This document shows, one piece after another, positions 1 through 8,897 of a stretch of 64,000 nucleotides of DNA. The translations under genes were made by a program, and so were the position numbers. Each line of letters begins with the position of its first letter. Positions within the stretch are counted from its first letter, which is position 1. The stretch is from JAAZLS01 sp964585925 (GTDB lineage Bacteria > Bacillota > Dethiobacteria > DTU022). The notes under the pieces were generated by a model. That model was not told where the DNA came from. It saw only the letters and a program-made list of their open reading frames with translations, and did no database searches. The DNA is taken from NCBI GenBank assembly GCA_964585925.1, contig CAZPFS010000006.1:1-64000 (forward strand). The letters are read 5' to 3'.

Positions 1-110
1 GTTGAGATAGTCCATTTAATAAATTCCATAAAATAACCCTGTCGGACTATATACAATAGTACTAGCAATAATTAAACTTAGGGAAATCAATGATTAAAGG
101 AGAGAAAATT

Positions 111-1730
111 ATGGGGAGGATTCGGATCATATCTATCATTTTGATGGTGGGTCTGTTGCTGTTTGTGGCAGGTTGTGAGCCGGGGCAAGAAGAAGCTTCA
201 ATAGGCATGGCCGATGCGGTTAAATGTACAAATGGGAACATGATTGGAACCGTGACAAATGGCATATCTTCCTATAAGGGCATGCCCTATGCTAAGGCTC
301 CTGTAGGTGATCTGCGCTGGAAAGCACCAGTTAGTCCTGATTCAAGCGATGAAGATTTTGATGCCTCCGATTACGGTTTCGCTGCTATTCAGACTGAATG
401 GTTTTCCGAAGAAGCATCTTATAGGGAACAAAGCGAAGACTGCCTTACTTTGAATGTTTGGACTAATAGCCCGAATCAAGACAGTAAAAAACCAGTTATG
501 GTTTTCTTCCATGGTGGAGCCTATGCTTGGGGAGGTTCGGGAGATCCTTTGTATGATGGACAAAATTTCATTGAAGCCCATGATGATCTAGTATTTGTTA
601 CCGCGAATTATCGATTGGGCATAATGGGATTTATCGATTTCTCTTCTGTGCCTGGAGGCGAGGAGTTTGCCGATGCACCAAATTTAGGTTTACTAGACCA
701 CATAAAGGCTTTGGAATGGATAAATGAAAACATCGCCGCATTCGGAGGGGATCCCGACAATATTACTATTTTTGGTGAATCTGCCGGAGGCGGCACGACT
801 TCACTGCTTATGGTAATCGACGAGGCGCGTGGATTGTTTAAGCGCTGTATATCGGAAAGTGGGTCTGTGGCACTTGCCGACAGCAAGGAAGATTGTCAGT
901 TTCAGACAGAAATAATAATGGAATTAACCGGGGCGGAAAGCATGTCGGATCTTTTATCGATGACGGAGGAGGAGTTGAAAGAGCTAAATGCTACGGAAAT
1001 CGATGATGATGGAAATACGGTCAATGATTTGTTTAACATGCCGCAGCGTGATGGCAAATTGTTGCCGGATACAGTTGAAGGTCTTTACGAGGCATTCAAA
1101 AATCGTGACTCAGATGTAGATTATATGACTGGAAGCAATAAGAATGAATGGAACTACTGGATTGGAGAAATGGCAACAGGCGATCCCGAACTTGATTATG
1201 AAATCTTTATGGAGTGGATGGACGAAAGATTTACAGAAGATGTCAGCAATATGGAGGAAAAGGATAAGGTTATTGTTGAAAATTTTATGGCGTTTCAGGC
1301 AGAAAAGGATTACCCTTGGGATATAGTGGAGTTTTATAATGAAATAGCTTTCAGAGTACCCGCTTGTATAGAGGCGGCCAATTATGCTGATGCCGGGGCA
1401 GTCGTTTACATGTACTACTGGAAATATCCCTCATCTATTAATAGGTATGGGGCATGCCATGCAGTAGAGTTGTCATACGTGTTTAATAATCTTGATAACA
1501 CCATTTTCACCGGCCCTGGACCCAACGAGGAGCTGGCTGCCAAGGTACAGGAAGCTTGGGTGAATTTTGCAAAGACCGGCAATCCCAGTATTGCTGGGCG
1601 CGAATGGCCTAGATATGACAGCAATACTAGAGCAACGATGGTTATTGATAGTGAATGGTATGTTGAGAATAACCCGCTAAGAGAAGAGAGAGAATTAATT
1701 GAAAAGCTGATTAAATATGATATAAAGTAA
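111..1730 (+). CDS. Type-B carboxylesterase lipoprotein (para-nitrobenzyl esterase family)
   Basis: Secreted, probably membrane-anchored alpha/beta-hydrolase that cleaves carboxylic esters; the substrate cannot be told from sequence. A signal peptide ends in a lipobox (FVAGC, Cys about residue 22), so the mature protein is expected outside the membrane. Visible family motifs are the oxyanion-hole HGG (about 134), the nucleophile elbow GESAGG (Ser about 224), a Glu in SNKNE (about 346) and the catalytic His in GACHAVE (about 450). Its 539 residues are normal for the family. I chose ATG 111 because AAAGGAG lies 8 bases upstream; an in-frame ATG at 90 has no such site. The gene stands alone and is AT-richer than what follows, which hints at acquisition. 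Confidence 0.9.
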   Translation: MGRIRIISIILMVGLLLFVAGCEPGQEEASIGMADAVKCTNGNMIGTVTNGISSYKGMPYAKAPVGDLRWKAPVSPDSSDEDFDASDYGFAAIQTEWFSEEASYREQSEDCLTLNVWTNSPNQDSKKPVMVFFHGGAYAWGGSGDPLYDGQNFIEAHDDLVFVTANYRLGIMGFIDFSSVPGGEEFADAPNLGLLDHIKALEWINENIAAFGGDPDNITIFGESAGGGTTSLLMVIDEARGLFKRCISESGSVALADSKEDCQFQTEIIMELTGAESMSDLLSMTEEELKELNATEIDDDGNTVNDLFNMPQRDGKLLPDTVEGLYEAFKNRDSDVDYMTGSNKNEWNYWIGEMATGDPELDYEIFMEWMDERFTEDVSNMEEKDKVIVENFMAFQAEKDYPWDIVEFYNEIAFRVPACIEAANYADAGAVVYMYYWKYPSSINRYGACHAVELSYVFNNLDNTIFTGPGPNEELAAKVQEAWVNFAKTGNPSIAGREWPRYDSNTRATMVIDSEWYVENNPLREERELIEKLIKYDIK

Positions 1731-1897
1731 TAAAATTACCCAGTAAATGTTCAATCAGGGTCTTTTCTTTATTCACTAAATAATTGTTCTCGTGCATGGC
1801 TATTTCCACCGCCCAAGTCACTGCTGAAGGCTGCCATGGCCTCACATTTTTTTAGCTGAATGGAACAGTTGCCAGGAAACTATTGCCTGAATACACT

Positions 1898-1941
1898 CAC
1901 CCCTTCTTCCTAGGGGAGGAGGGGTGGGCCCCCCATTTTTT
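1898..1941 (+). terminator. Possible rho-independent terminator
   Basis: CACCCC and GGGGTG arms enclose a pyrimidine/purine-rich stem, with a run of six T a few bases later. It lies about 170 bases after the esterase stop and just before the nrdR promoter. The rest of the 286-base intergenic stretch shows nothing recognisable. Confidence 0.4.
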
Positions 1942-1952
1942 ACAATTCTGGG

Positions 1953-1982
1953 TTTACAAATCAATATATTGTGGTTTATAAT
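1953..1982 (+). promoter_or_regulatory. nrdR promoter with putative NrdR box in the spacer
   Basis: TTTACA (1953-1958) and TATAAT (1977-1982) are separated by 18 bases, a good vegetative promoter 35 bases ahead of nrdR. The spacer holds the perfect palindrome CAATATATTG (1962-1971), flanked by ACA-like and TGT-like bases. This resembles the AT-rich core of known NrdR boxes. A single box placed between -35 and -10 would suit autorepression of nrdR-nrdD-nrdG. Only one box is evident, whereas NrdR sites usually occur in pairs. Confidence 0.55.
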
Positions 1983-2016
1983 GAACTAAATAACTACATC
2001 TGGGGTTGGGTGTCGG

Positions 2017-2529
2017 ATGAAATGTCCGTATTGCGGTAATTTAGCCAGCCGGGTGCTTGATTCCCGGGCCACCGACGAAGGGGCGGCAATCCGCCGGCGC
2101 AGAGAGTGTATGCGCTGTGCCAACCGGTTTACCACCATGGAAAAAGCGGAAGAAGAGCCGATAGTGGTGGTCAAACAAAACGGCCGGCGGGAGATGTTTG
2201 ACCAAAACAAAATTCTGACCGGGCTGGTGCTGGCCGGCCAAAAAAGAAATATCCCCCGCTCCGTCTGGCAGAACCTGGTGAACGATTTGGAACAGGAACT
2301 CCGCAGCAACTATACCCGGGAGGTCAGTACCGAAGAGATTGGAAATTATCTTTTAGCCAAACTGCGTCTGATCGACGAGGTAGCCTATGTCCGGTTTGCT
2401 TCGGTGTTCCGCCAGTTTCCAGATATTAAAACATTCCAGAAAGAGCTCGATAAACTGATTGGACCAAACGAAGATAAACCGGGTCATGTCACCAGGTCAC
2501 CATCGAAGGAGGAAGACCATGAAAAATGA
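2017..2529 (+). CDS. nrdR: Transcriptional repressor NrdR
   Basis: Nucleotide-sensing repressor of ribonucleotide reductase genes. The N-terminus has the zinc ribbon (MKCPYCG, then CMRC about residues 31-34) with the conserved RRRRECMRC stretch. It is followed by an ATP-cone domain (about 46-136) that binds ATP/dATP. The length of 170 residues is slightly over the usual 150-160 because of a charged C-terminal tail. It overlaps the start of nrdD by 11 bases, so the two are translationally linked, and it probably represses its own operon through the upstream palindrome. Confidence 0.96.
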   Translation: MKCPYCGNLASRVLDSRATDEGAAIRRRRECMRCANRFTTMEKAEEEPIVVVKQNGRREMFDQNKILTGLVLAGQKRNIPRSVWQNLVNDLEQELRSNYTREVSTEEIGNYLLAKLRLIDEVAYVRFASVFRQFPDIKTFQKELDKLIGPNEDKPGHVTRSPSKEEDHEK

Positions 2530-4615
2530 ATCTGTCAGCCGGCAGGCGGCACTGAACCTGAAGGAGGTTCCCTTCAGGGAAATTCGCAAACGCGACGGAA
2601 GGCTGGTTCCTTTCGATGCTGCAAAAATTACCGAAGCCATCTTCAAAGCCGCCCGGGCGGTTGGAGGCCGCAATCGGGATATAGCGGAAAATTTGACCGG
2701 CCGGATCCTGTTGTATCTGCAGAATAACTGTTATCATGGGCTGGCGCCCTCGGTGGAAGAAGTACAGGACGCAGTGGAAAAAATTCTAATTGAAAGCGGA
2801 CATGCCCGCACCGCCAAGGCCTATATATTATACCGCGATCGGCGGACGCGGATCCGTGACGCCAAGTCGGAGCTGATGGATGCGGTAAAAGAAATACTGG
2901 TGGAAACCAGCCGGGAAAACGCCAATATCAGCAATTCCCCTTCCGCCAAGATGCTCCAGATTGCCATGGCCGCCAGCAAAAAGTATTATCTGGGCAACCT
3001 GCTGCCCGATGATTTTGCCCAGGCCCACCTGGAAGGATATATGCATATTCATGATCTGGATTATTACAGCAAAACGGTGAACTGCCTGTATATCGATCTG
3101 GGTCGCCTGTTCCGGGAGGGCTTCAATACCGGTTACGGGTACATCAGGCCCCCCAAAAAAATCGCATCGGCCGCCGCCCAGGCGGCGATTATCTTGCAGA
3201 GCAATCAAAATGACATGTTCGGGGGACAGAGTTTTCCCCATTTTGATTACTGTCTGGGGGCCCTGATCCGGGATCTTAAAGAAAAACCGGACGAGAATGA
3301 TGTCTTTCAGGCCATGGAGGGGTTGATTTACAACCTGAACACCATGCACAGCCGGGCGGGAGCCCAGGTTCCATTTTCCAGTATCAATCTGGGAACGGAC
3401 ACCTCTTCGGAGGGGCGGCTGATTACCAGATCCATCCTGGAAGCATTTTGGAGGGGGCTGGGCCGGGGGGAGAGCCCCATATTCCCCAACCTGGTGTTCA
3501 GGGTAAAGAAGGGGGTCAATTTCAACCCGGGTGATCCCAATTACGACCTGTATCAGAAGGCTTTGCAGGTCACCGCCAGAAGGATGAACCCCACCTTCAG
3601 CTTCATGGATTGTTCATTCAATTCTCCTTATGGGGAAGAGGTATCCTATATGGGTTGCCGCACCCGGGTTATTGCCAATCGCCACGGCCCGGAAATATCC
3701 GCCGGCCGGGGCAATATCGCCCCGGTCACCTTGAATCTTCCCCGGATTGCCCTGGAAAGCCGCGGGCGGCAGGAGCTGTTTTTTGTGCAGTTGGACCGTC
3801 TGATGCGCCTGGCGGCCCGGCAGCTTCTTCACCGGTTCGAAGTTGTCTCCCGGCTGCAGGCAAAGGATCTTCCGTTTTTAATGGGGCAGGGACTTTACAT
3901 GGGATCGGAAACACTGAAACCTACGGATTCCATCAAAGAGGTTATCAAGAACGGCACCTTGGCCATCGGGCTGATCGGCCTGGCGGAGACCCTGACCGTA
4001 ATGCTGGGCAAACATCATGGCGAGGATGAAGAGGCTCTGCGGGTGGGGCTGGAAATTATCGATCATATGCGCCGCCGGACCAACCAGTTTGCGGAAGAAT
4101 ACGATCTGAATTTTGTCTGTTACGCCACCCCCGCCGAGGGGCTGGCCGGCCGCTTTTTAGCCCTGGATCGGGAAAAATTCGGCCTGATACCGGGAGTAAC
4201 CGACCGGGATTACTATACCAATTCATTTCATGTGCCGGTCAGATACGGCATTTCTATTTTTGATAAAGTTTCTACAGAAGGACCCTTTCACGCTTACTGC
4301 AACGCCGGGCATATCACCTATGTGGAGCTGGAGGCCCCGCCCCGGCATAACCTGGAGGCCTTGGACCGGATATTACATCATATGGCAGACTGCGACGTGG
4401 GCTACGGCGGGGTGAATTTCCCGATTGACGAATGCCGCAGCTGCAATTATGACGGGGTTATCGATTTTCAATGCCCGAAATGCGGCAGCAGCGATATTCG
4501 CCGTATCCGCCGGATTACCGGCTACCTGTCCACCTCCGACCGGTTTAACCCGGCCAAATTTTCCGAGCTGGCAGACCGCCGGCCCCACTTTCAGATCCGG
4601 GGGATGATAAAGTGA
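2519..4615 (+). CDS. nrdD: Anaerobic ribonucleoside-triphosphate reductase (class III)
   Basis: Glycyl-radical enzyme that reduces ribonucleoside triphosphates to deoxyribonucleotides without oxygen. The start at ATG 2519 is set by AAGGAGGA five bases upstream; an in-frame ATG at 2459 lies inside nrdR without a good site. An ATP-cone allosteric domain occupies about residues 15-105, followed by the ten-stranded barrel body. The C-terminus has the zinc site (CRSC and CPKC) and the glycyl-radical motif RITGYLS, Gly about 668 of 698. NrdG follows with a 4-base overlap, giving the complete reductase and activase pair. Presence of this enzyme fits an anaerobic or facultative life style. Confidence 0.96.
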   Translation: MKNESVSRQAALNLKEVPFREIRKRDGRLVPFDAAKITEAIFKAARAVGGRNRDIAENLTGRILLYLQNNCYHGLAPSVEEVQDAVEKILIESGHARTAKAYILYRDRRTRIRDAKSELMDAVKEILVETSRENANISNSPSAKMLQIAMAASKKYYLGNLLPDDFAQAHLEGYMHIHDLDYYSKTVNCLYIDLGRLFREGFNTGYGYIRPPKKIASAAAQAAIILQSNQNDMFGGQSFPHFDYCLGALIRDLKEKPDENDVFQAMEGLIYNLNTMHSRAGAQVPFSSINLGTDTSSEGRLITRSILEAFWRGLGRGESPIFPNLVFRVKKGVNFNPGDPNYDLYQKALQVTARRMNPTFSFMDCSFNSPYGEEVSYMGCRTRVIANRHGPEISAGRGNIAPVTLNLPRIALESRGRQELFFVQLDRLMRLAARQLLHRFEVVSRLQAKDLPFLMGQGLYMGSETLKPTDSIKEVIKNGTLAIGLIGLAETLTVMLGKHHGEDEEALRVGLEIIDHMRRRTNQFAEEYDLNFVCYATPAEGLAGRFLALDREKFGLIPGVTDRDYYTNSFHVPVRYGISIFDKVSTEGPFHAYCNAGHITYVELEAPPRHNLEALDRILHHMADCDVGYGGVNFPIDECRSCNYDGVIDFQCPKCGSSDIRRIRRITGYLSTSDRFNPAKFSELADRRPHFQIRGMIK

Positions 4616-5124
4616 GCCTTCGGATTGCGGGGATGGTGACCGACAGCCTGGTGGATGGTCCCGGGGTCAGGTTTGCCCTGTTTGTCCAGGGCTGTCCTCT
4701 GCACTGCCCGGGCTGCCACAACCCGGAAACGGCGGATCCCCGGGGAGGGGTGGAAATGCCGGTATCGGAGGTACTGCACCGGATCAGGGCCGCCCGGGGA
4801 ATTGACGGGGTAACCTTCAGCGGCGGGGAACCATTTTATCAGGCCGCGCCGCTGGCCCGGCTGGGACCGGAAATTGCCCGCCTGGGATACAATCTGGTAA
4901 TCTATACCGGATACACGCTGGAAAAACTTCTGTCTAAAAGCCGCCGGGATCAGGGAATAGCCGATCTGCTGGCCGCCGGCTGGCTGCTGATTGACGGCCC
5001 GTACTTGCAGGGCCAGCGGGATATTTCCCTCCCCTTCAGGGGTTCCCGAAATCAGCGTATCCTTGATCTTCCCCGCTCGCTTGAACTAAACCGGGCCGAA
5101 GTCTGGGAAAGGGGGGAGCCGTAA
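4612..5124 (+). CDS. nrdG: Anaerobic ribonucleoside-triphosphate reductase activating protein
   Basis: Radical-SAM activase that generates the glycyl radical on NrdD. The cluster-binding motif CPLHCPGC (Cx3Cx2C, about residues 27-34) is followed by CHNPET, and TFSGGEP carries the SAM-binding GGE. It starts at GTG 4612, overlapping the nrdD stop by 4 bases, typical of coupled translation. The length of 170 residues is normal for the family. Confidence 0.95.
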   Translation: MSLRIAGMVTDSLVDGPGVRFALFVQGCPLHCPGCHNPETADPRGGVEMPVSEVLHRIRAARGIDGVTFSGGEPFYQAAPLARLGPEIARLGYNLVIYTGYTLEKLLSKSRRDQGIADLLAAGWLLIDGPYLQGQRDISLPFRGSRNQRILDLPRSLELNRAEVWERGEP

Positions 5125-6240
5125 ATGCGCTCCCCCGGGCGCAAGCCGGATTTGAAAGTCATCCCCGGCGAAGGCCGCCGTGATATTTATTACAAGAGGG
5201 CGGCTATTTATTATATACTCCTGGCCCTGCCGGTGGCGTTGCTGTTGGTGATCGGTTACCGGTGGCTGGGCGGCATGCTGCTGGCCGGCCGCCTGCAGAT
5301 GGTTATCGCCGAACCGGGATCGATGGAAGACAGCTGTTTGCTGGAAGGGATCATTGTTCGCAGCGAACAGGTAATCTGTTCGCCCTGCAGCGGATTGCTG
5401 CTGGAGCTTGCCCCCTCCGGCGAGAGGGCGGCGGTAGGCGAAACGGTGGCCACCATATTCAGCGCCACTCTGGAGGAAGTATCCGGTTACCGGGAAGAAC
5501 CGGCGGAAAACCTGTGGGAAAAAATATCCGGCTTTTTGCGTCGAAACACTGATGGCCGGGAAACCGAAGACCAGTCTCCGCCGGTATATGCGGTCCCTTC
5601 CGGCACGGGCCTCTGGCCGGATCGGATCAGAGAGGTCAAGGCCCAGACCGCCGGGCTGTTATCGACATATATAGACGGCTGGGAAACCCGGCCGCATTTT
5701 CCCTATCTGGACCGGGAGGCTTACGAAAGGCAGTGCCCCTCAGGAGCCATGACCGCCGCCGGGACCTATGTGGAAGAAGGCCGGCCGATCTTAAAAACAG
5801 TAAACAACTGGGTATGGTACTACAGTGTCCTGGTGCCGGCGGGGGAGGAACCGGTGGGCAGAGAGAAGGTCCGGCTGACCTTTTCCTTTGCTCCGGAGGA
5901 AGCGGTGGAGGCGGTTCTGGAAGAGAAACGCACCGACCTGGGCCAGGGAGTAACCGGTATAACCTATCGCCTGGAAAACCAGGTTGAGGGATTTGAGCGG
6001 AACAGGTGGGCCGAGGCGGTGGCGGTTTATCAGGAATCCCGGGGAATACTGGTGCCGGCGCGGGCGCTCTGCCGGGAACCGGAAACCGGCCTGTTTGTGG
6101 ACAGAGGAGGCGTGGCTACCTTTTTCCCGGTAGAAATAATCAAAATTCAGCAGGAGCAGGCTCTGGTGGAGGGGCTGCCCGAGTACAGCCGGGTGATCAC
6201 CCGCCCGGATTTGGTGACAGAGGGTTTTCGGATTTACTGA
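5125..6240 (+). CDS. HlyD-like membrane protein with biotinyl-lipoyl-like hairpin
   Basis: A cytoplasmic N-terminus of about 30 residues precedes one membrane segment (about 31-50). An extracytoplasmic part follows that resembles membrane-fusion/HlyD-type proteins: an early beta-barrel with repeated 'EGIIVRSEQVI..SPCSG' and 'GERAAVGETVATI' strands as in lipoyl-type hairpins, and a C-terminal 'GILVPARALCREPE..' segment like the MFP C-lobe. Clostridia have similar single-TM proteins of unknown role, often near sepF or ylm genes. It begins directly after nrdG (no gap), so it is probably cotranscribed. No efflux ABC partner is adjacent, and the function is unknown. Confidence 0.7.
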   Translation: MRSPGRKPDLKVIPGEGRRDIYYKRAAIYYILLALPVALLLVIGYRWLGGMLLAGRLQMVIAEPGSMEDSCLLEGIIVRSEQVICSPCSGLLLELAPSGERAAVGETVATIFSATLEEVSGYREEPAENLWEKISGFLRRNTDGRETEDQSPPVYAVPSGTGLWPDRIREVKAQTAGLLSTYIDGWETRPHFPYLDREAYERQCPSGAMTAAGTYVEEGRPILKTVNNWVWYYSVLVPAGEEPVGREKVRLTFSFAPEEAVEAVLEEKRTDLGQGVTGITYRLENQVEGFERNRWAEAVAVYQESRGILVPARALCREPETGLFVDRGGVATFFPVEIIKIQQEQALVEGLPEYSRVITRPDLVTEGFRIY

Positions 6241-6260
6241 CCCGCGGGGATTCGCCGGGC

Positions 6261-8897
6261 TTATTTTTTTCTCTTCTGTTTTGCTTCCAGCAGTCGATCG
6301 AAAGTAGTGCCTTCCGGTCGGTCTGCCCCGGGTTTGGCGGCGGAGGGGGTGTGCCTCGCCGGGGCCGGTCCTGCCGCCGGAAGGGCTATTCCAAACCGCC
6401 GCAGAGCAATGTCTGCCGGCCAGAGCAGCACGGCCGCCAACAGGAACCAGACCGTCATTTCCGTGGAGCGGCGCACCGGTTCAAAGGGGGCGCTGAATAC
6501 CTGACGGGGGTGTTTCAACACCCGGCCTCCGGTGAGGGCGCATATCTCCTCCAGCAGTTCCCTTCCCGAGGCCGAGGGAATCCTGAACTCGGGAGGATAA
6601 GGGACGGCAAACCCTCCTATGGCCTGGCCGCGGGTGTTCCCGTTGCCGGCCAGTAAGGCGCTGAACAGGTAAATTCCTTCTGTAACCTGTTCCAGGCGGC
6701 TGCCGTAGCGGCTGCCGCCCTGCGGCTTCAGGATCAGCTCCTGCGGTTCTTGATTCTCCTTCATTACCGTCACCCGGATAGACTCTCCCTCGCCCAGCGG
6801 CTCTTTGGTCAGGGCGGAAATATCTGCTCCTCCGCCGGAGAGCCGGACATCCAGCGCCAGATCGCCGCTTGCCGTCTGCGGCGCCGCCCAGCTCAGGGTA
6901 TCTTCCCAGAATCCTGCAAAATCAGGGTGCTGGAGAAAATCGCCGCTCCAAAGTCCAAAACTGTCGCTGGTGAAGGCCACCGCGCGGCCAAGCCCGTATT
7001 GCCAGCGTGACAGAAGGGGGTGATCCCGGTGGGTGGACAGCAGCACCTCCGCCAGGGGTTTGGGGGTCGCGGCCACATAACCGGCAAACAGAGGCTTATA
7101 GGAGGCAAAGGATCTAAAGGAGCTGTCAACCACCACCGGCCTGAAATCTTCTTCTACCAGGTAATCTCCCCCGGCAAGAACGGTCTCCTGCAGAAATATT
7201 CCCGGCAGATCGGCGCTCTGGGGCACATAGTAGTAGCGGCCGTCCAGATTGTCGGCCAGCCGTTTCATGAAAGACTGATCGGCGTCGCTCCCCAGGGCGA
7301 TGGTGGAAAGAGAAATGCCCTGCCGGATCATTTTGTCCATAAGTGAAGTGTAGCTGTAGGTGCTTCCTTCCTGACCGTCGCTGAGCAAAATGATGTGCCG
7401 GGATCTGTCGCTTTCCGCCAGCAGATTGACCGCCTTCTCCAGAGCCGGGTAGATGATGGTGCCTCCTCCGGAGGCGATGCCGGCAATCGACTCCTCCACC
7501 TTCTCCTTATCGGTGAGCACGGTGGGCGGCAGGTGAACCTGGTACTGATCGTTGAAGGTAATTATGGCCAGCCGGTCCCGCTCTTTCAGCACCTCCAGGG
7601 AGGCCATGGCCGCATTTTTGGCCATGTTGAGCTTGTCTCCGGCCATGCTGCCGGAACGGTCGATGACCAGCACCAGATCCAGGCCGGGCATTTCCTGCTG
7701 TTCCTCCACCTCCATGTTCACCGGCAGAAGATTTTCCAGCGGGGTGCCCTGGTAAAGGCCGAGCCCGAATGAGTTTTTCCCGCCCACCGCCACCAGCCCG
7801 CCGCCCAGGGTATTCACGAAGGTTTCCAGGTTTTGCAGTTGTTGTTCCGCCAGCCGGTAAGCAGGCACATCGATCAGGTAGATTGCCCGGTAGTCGGCCA
7901 GACCGGCCAGGGTGTCCGGCAGTTGTCCGGCGGAGATCAGTTCGGTCTTGGCGCCGCCGGCAACCAGGCTGTGGTATATGGCGGCCCCTTTGCCGGCCGC
8001 TCCCTCCACGATCAGCACCCGAGGCGGTGCCTCCACAAAAGTCAGACCCTGGATCTGATTGTTTTGCAGCAAGGTATCCTGACGGGGTTCAATTGTGGCC
8101 TGCGCCCGCTGGAACCCCTCCCCGTTTACGGTAACGGGGATTGAAAAAATTTGGCGGCCGGGGGCCAGGGATACGGGCCCCTGGTAAATCAGGGAGCCCC
8201 CCCAGAACAAAGAAAGATCGGCCTCGGTACTGATCGTGGATTGCAACGCAATCTCCACCAGGATCCGCTGTCCGGGGTAGCAATACCCGGGAAGAGACAG
8301 ATCTGCTATTGCCACCTCTTCCCCGGGGTCCACCTCCAGCGGCAGGACATCCACCGGGATGTTCTGGGCGGCCAGTATGCGGGCAAAGTTCAGGCTGTCT
8401 CCGCCTGTTTCCAGCCCATCGGAGATAAGAACAATCCGCCGGTTTGAATCAGCCGGAAACAGGCTGTAAGCGGCTTTCAGGGCGGCTTCCATATCGGTAA
8501 AATCGGGATCCACATCAGTGGTCGAGCCCGTTTCCGCCAGGCGTTCCATGGTGAACGGTTTAAGCAGGCGGGCTTGCCGGGCAAAACCCAGCACCGCACC
8601 CTGATCCTCGGGTTTGGCTGTGGCCAGGCTTTCGTTTATCCAACCGGAAAAATCGGGGCTGTTTTCGGTACTGCGGGATTTATCCAGCAGGTAGATCACG
8701 CTCTGCCCGGTGAAGCTTTTCACCAGATTGGGCTGAGCCAGGGCCAAAATCAGCAGAATAAAAAACAGGCTCCGGCAGGCCAGCACCAAGAGGCGGGCTT
8801 CTTTAAGGTAACGGTTGCGGCCGCTGTGCCGGGCCAGAAGAAGGGCCGCCGGGAGCAGCAGGATCAACATCCAGGGGTTCAAAAATTCAATAGCCAC
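6261..8897 (-). CDS. Membrane VWA-domain protein with glutamine-amidotransferase-like fold
   Basis: An 878-residue membrane protein with two N-terminal hydrophobic segments (about 10-25 and 37-60). A first VWA-like region starts at about 68 (VIYLLDKSRSTENSPDF). Next comes a beta-rich part and a class-I amidotransferase-like domain (about 300-390, 'FVNTLGGGLVAVGG'). A second VWA has a clear MIDAS (LVLVIDRSGSM, about 413). A further membrane segment lies near the C-terminus. It overlaps the preceding BatA-like gene by 11 bases and is the last gene of the MoxR/DUF58/VWA cluster. Such proteins are thought to be substrates or partners of MoxR AAA+ ATPases; the actual task is unknown. Confidence 0.8.
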   Translation of the reverse strand: MAIEFLNPWMLILLLPAALLLARHSGRNRYLKEARLLVLACRSLFFILLILALAQPNLVKSFTGQSVIYLLDKSRSTENSPDFSGWINESLATAKPEDQGAVLGFARQARLLKPFTMERLAETGSTTDVDPDFTDMEAALKAAYSLFPADSNRRIVLISDGLETGGDSLNFARILAAQNIPVDVLPLEVDPGEEVAIADLSLPGYCYPGQRILVEIALQSTISTEADLSLFWGGSLIYQGPVSLAPGRQIFSIPVTVNGEGFQRAQATIEPRQDTLLQNNQIQGLTFVEAPPRVLIVEGAAGKGAAIYHSLVAGGAKTELISAGQLPDTLAGLADYRAIYLIDVPAYRLAEQQLQNLETFVNTLGGGLVAVGGKNSFGLGLYQGTPLENLLPVNMEVEEQQEMPGLDLVLVIDRSGSMAGDKLNMAKNAAMASLEVLKERDRLAIITFNDQYQVHLPPTVLTDKEKVEESIAGIASGGGTIIYPALEKAVNLLAESDRSRHIILLSDGQEGSTYSYTSLMDKMIRQGISLSTIALGSDADQSFMKRLADNLDGRYYYVPQSADLPGIFLQETVLAGGDYLVEEDFRPVVVDSSFRSFASYKPLFAGYVAATPKPLAEVLLSTHRDHPLLSRWQYGLGRAVAFTSDSFGLWSGDFLQHPDFAGFWEDTLSWAAPQTASGDLALDVRLSGGGADISALTKEPLGEGESIRVTVMKENQEPQELILKPQGGSRYGSRLEQVTEGIYLFSALLAGNGNTRGQAIGGFAVPYPPEFRIPSASGRELLEEICALTGGRVLKHPRQVFSAPFEPVRRSTEMTVWFLLAAVLLWPADIALRRFGIALPAAGPAPARHTPSAAKPGADRPEGTTFDRLLEAKQKRKK

